From Osmia lignaria lignaria (Eukaryota > Arthropoda > Insecta > Hymenoptera > Megachilidae), in NCBI RefSeq assembly GCF_051020975.1, contig NC_135040.1, positions 4,395,501 through 4,459,500 of the forward strand: 64,000 nucleotides of DNA, read 5' to 3'. The notes beneath the pieces are model-generated. The model did no database searches, had not been told where the DNA came from, and saw only the letters and a program-made list of their open reading frames with translations. Each line of letters begins with the position of its first letter. Position 1 is the first letter of the stretch. Both the position numbers and the translations under genes were made by a program. Shown here piece after piece: positions 62,550 through 64,000 of the stretch.

Positions 62550-64000
62550 CTGCAACAGAAATAAGAGCAAAGTTCCACGTCTCGTTGTCATTTTCCACGA
62601 AAACATAAATTTCCAGAGGGATAATTATTATCGTAAACTTTTGATCGATAGCGTTGATGTAATCGCTGGTAGAACGCTTTGTCGGATCTCCTCTTGGCGA
62701 CGTATCCTCCCGCACTTCCGATAAATTAATATCGGAAGTTCTGGGATTCCAGGAAGTCAGGCTGCGGTGAGGGATCGAGGATCAAGAGCTCTTGATTGCA
62801 TCCGGTCGATGATGTACGGCTCTGTTCAAGAATCCCAATATGTGTTATCATACGCGCTTTATTTATCCGCTGTCTGATGTTGTTCCTTTGATGATAACGC
62901 TTTCGTAACTATCGTGGTTAGCGTTCGAAATGTTGCGGAAATTTCTTGCTCGGGAAATTTATCGACGTCCTGGTGATCCGATTAATAATTAAGAAGGGAA
63001 CGCAAAGTGGAGTTGAAATTTTCAGAGCAAACCATTAAAAGAATTATCGTCGAACCGTGATGGGGAATGAAAGGATTAATGAAAATGCTACATTTTTCTC
63101 CTCGGTTCAAGCGAATCTGTGTGTTGCAGAAGTTTTCAATGCATCACTGTGCCACGGTTCCCTGGGTTTAAAGAAGCGAGCTGCTTCCAACCCGGAAAAA
63201 TAAGTTTTTTCGCGAAAGACGGAGCATTTCAGAGGGAAAGTTGCCGGGATTGTTTGCGTTGCGAGCGAAAAATATATCCGCTCGTATAAAGAGTTGCCTA
63301 AATCGTTCGTTCCGGTTGTAGAATCGCATCAAGAGTCGTTTTAATCAAAACGCGAGACGTTTGTTTAACGAGAACACCTCGAGACGAAGGAAATAAGGAT
63401 TTTCCAGCATAATCGTGGATGATCTTTCACCTTTTCCTTTGTTTACCGCCAGTTTTTCCGACGTTTAGCTTATTTCATCTTCTGAAGTAACGTGAAATTA
63501 TTTACATAGATGCAATTGCGTTTATAATATGCATAAAGGAAGTACTCGAGCACTGAAAAATTTAATAAACATTTAGTTTCTTTTTAACGCTTTCCCAAGC
63601 TGCGAGGAATGTTTCGAAAGGCTAAATGTTCTCGTTAAGCGTCGGCCAAGTGTTTTATGCGACGAACCGAGATGCAATTTCCGCGCGATTTCGAGCCGAT
63701 CCGCGCAACTTTCTAAGAACCTCTCGGTCCACGGAATTCGCGTAATTTACATAGACAGAAAATTCGTCGTCGTCGCTCGACGACCTCTATTTCTCAACAA
63801 GAAACATCAGCTCAAGTTTCGAAATTGCTACGGCGAAGTTTCGCATCTCTCGGGGAAGAATTTTGATTTAAAACGTGACCCGGCTGTAAAAAAAGATACG
63901 CGAACAAAACATGTTCGAGATATGGACGATATTCGCGGGTAAAGCGGTTCTGAAAAGCACCGACCAACGTAACAACGGGAACGTAATGAAAGTCGTGGAA
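62550..64000 (-). other. presumed last intron of the Dpr-like gene
   Basis: No Ig-domain coding sequence is seen to the right edge on the minus strand, so this is read as intron. A minus-strand acceptor-like site at about 63886 (ATCTTTTTTTACAG) opens only a short frame without Ig features. A plus-strand GTGTGTTGCAG at about 63129 likewise leads to a short frame ending in TAA. Confidence 0.4.

Noticed and set aside
1..64000. tRNA, rRNA, conserved microRNA, CRISPR array or prokaryotic operon
   Set aside because: Reading by eye for tRNA arm motifs, well-known insect microRNA seeds and spaced identical repeats found none; gene spacing and splice signals are eukaryotic. A tRNAscan or Rfam search would be more sensitive.

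Overview
This looks like a stretch of a eukaryotic nuclear genome, most likely an insect and probably a hymenopteran such as a bee, ant or wasp. The evidence is a moderately AT-rich sequence in which CpG is not depleted (TCGA and TTCGAA are very common), no operon-like gene packing, GT-AG splice signals, A/T homopolymers, and degraded Tc1/mariner and piggyBac-type elements. The order-level call rests on composition and family memory, not on a match.

Almost all of the window is non-coding (intergenic or long intron). No complete multi-exon gene can be traced. The best gene signal is at the right end: a minus-strand terminal exon at 62449-62549 with a very strong 3' splice site. It encodes a short G-E-x-P-x-A-M-Q segment followed by a hydrophobic C-terminal tail, which is what I remember of the Dpr (defective proboscis extension response) family of neuronal immunoglobulin proteins. 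The rest of that gene would lie to the right of the window. Weaker exon candidates are listed with low confidence: minus-strand 10-245 and 20650-20937, and plus-strand 12113-12262, 28760-28935, 48283-48386, 55659-55862 and 60067-60125.

The other real content is repeats. Five copies of one small inverted-repeat element family occur in two close pairs plus a singleton (10.5, 19.8, 22.3, 45.4 and 46.8 kb). Each carries one to three copies of a 27-bp unit built on GGCGGACCATGGAGAGAGCC. A fold-back Tc1-like element (26471-26877) lies about 220 bp from a broken mariner transposase fragment (26047-26247). A piggyBac-type miniature element flanked by TTAA/CTAA lies at 56295-56516. Two tandem arrays are present, with a 175-bp unit (2920-3473) and a 144-bp unit (11386-11796), plus several microsatellites.

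Layout: 0-10 kb, possible left-edge exon, 175-bp array, otherwise plain sequence. 10-24 kb, three inverted-repeat elements, 144-bp array, two weak exon candidates. 24-29 kb, mariner remnant, fold-back element, possible solo LTR or promoter, possible first exon. 29-45 kb, no gene seen. 45-48 kb, two more inverted-repeat elements and a weak exon. 48-60 kb, microsatellites, piggyBac-type element, weak exon. 60-64 kb, short possible exon and the Dpr-like terminal exon.
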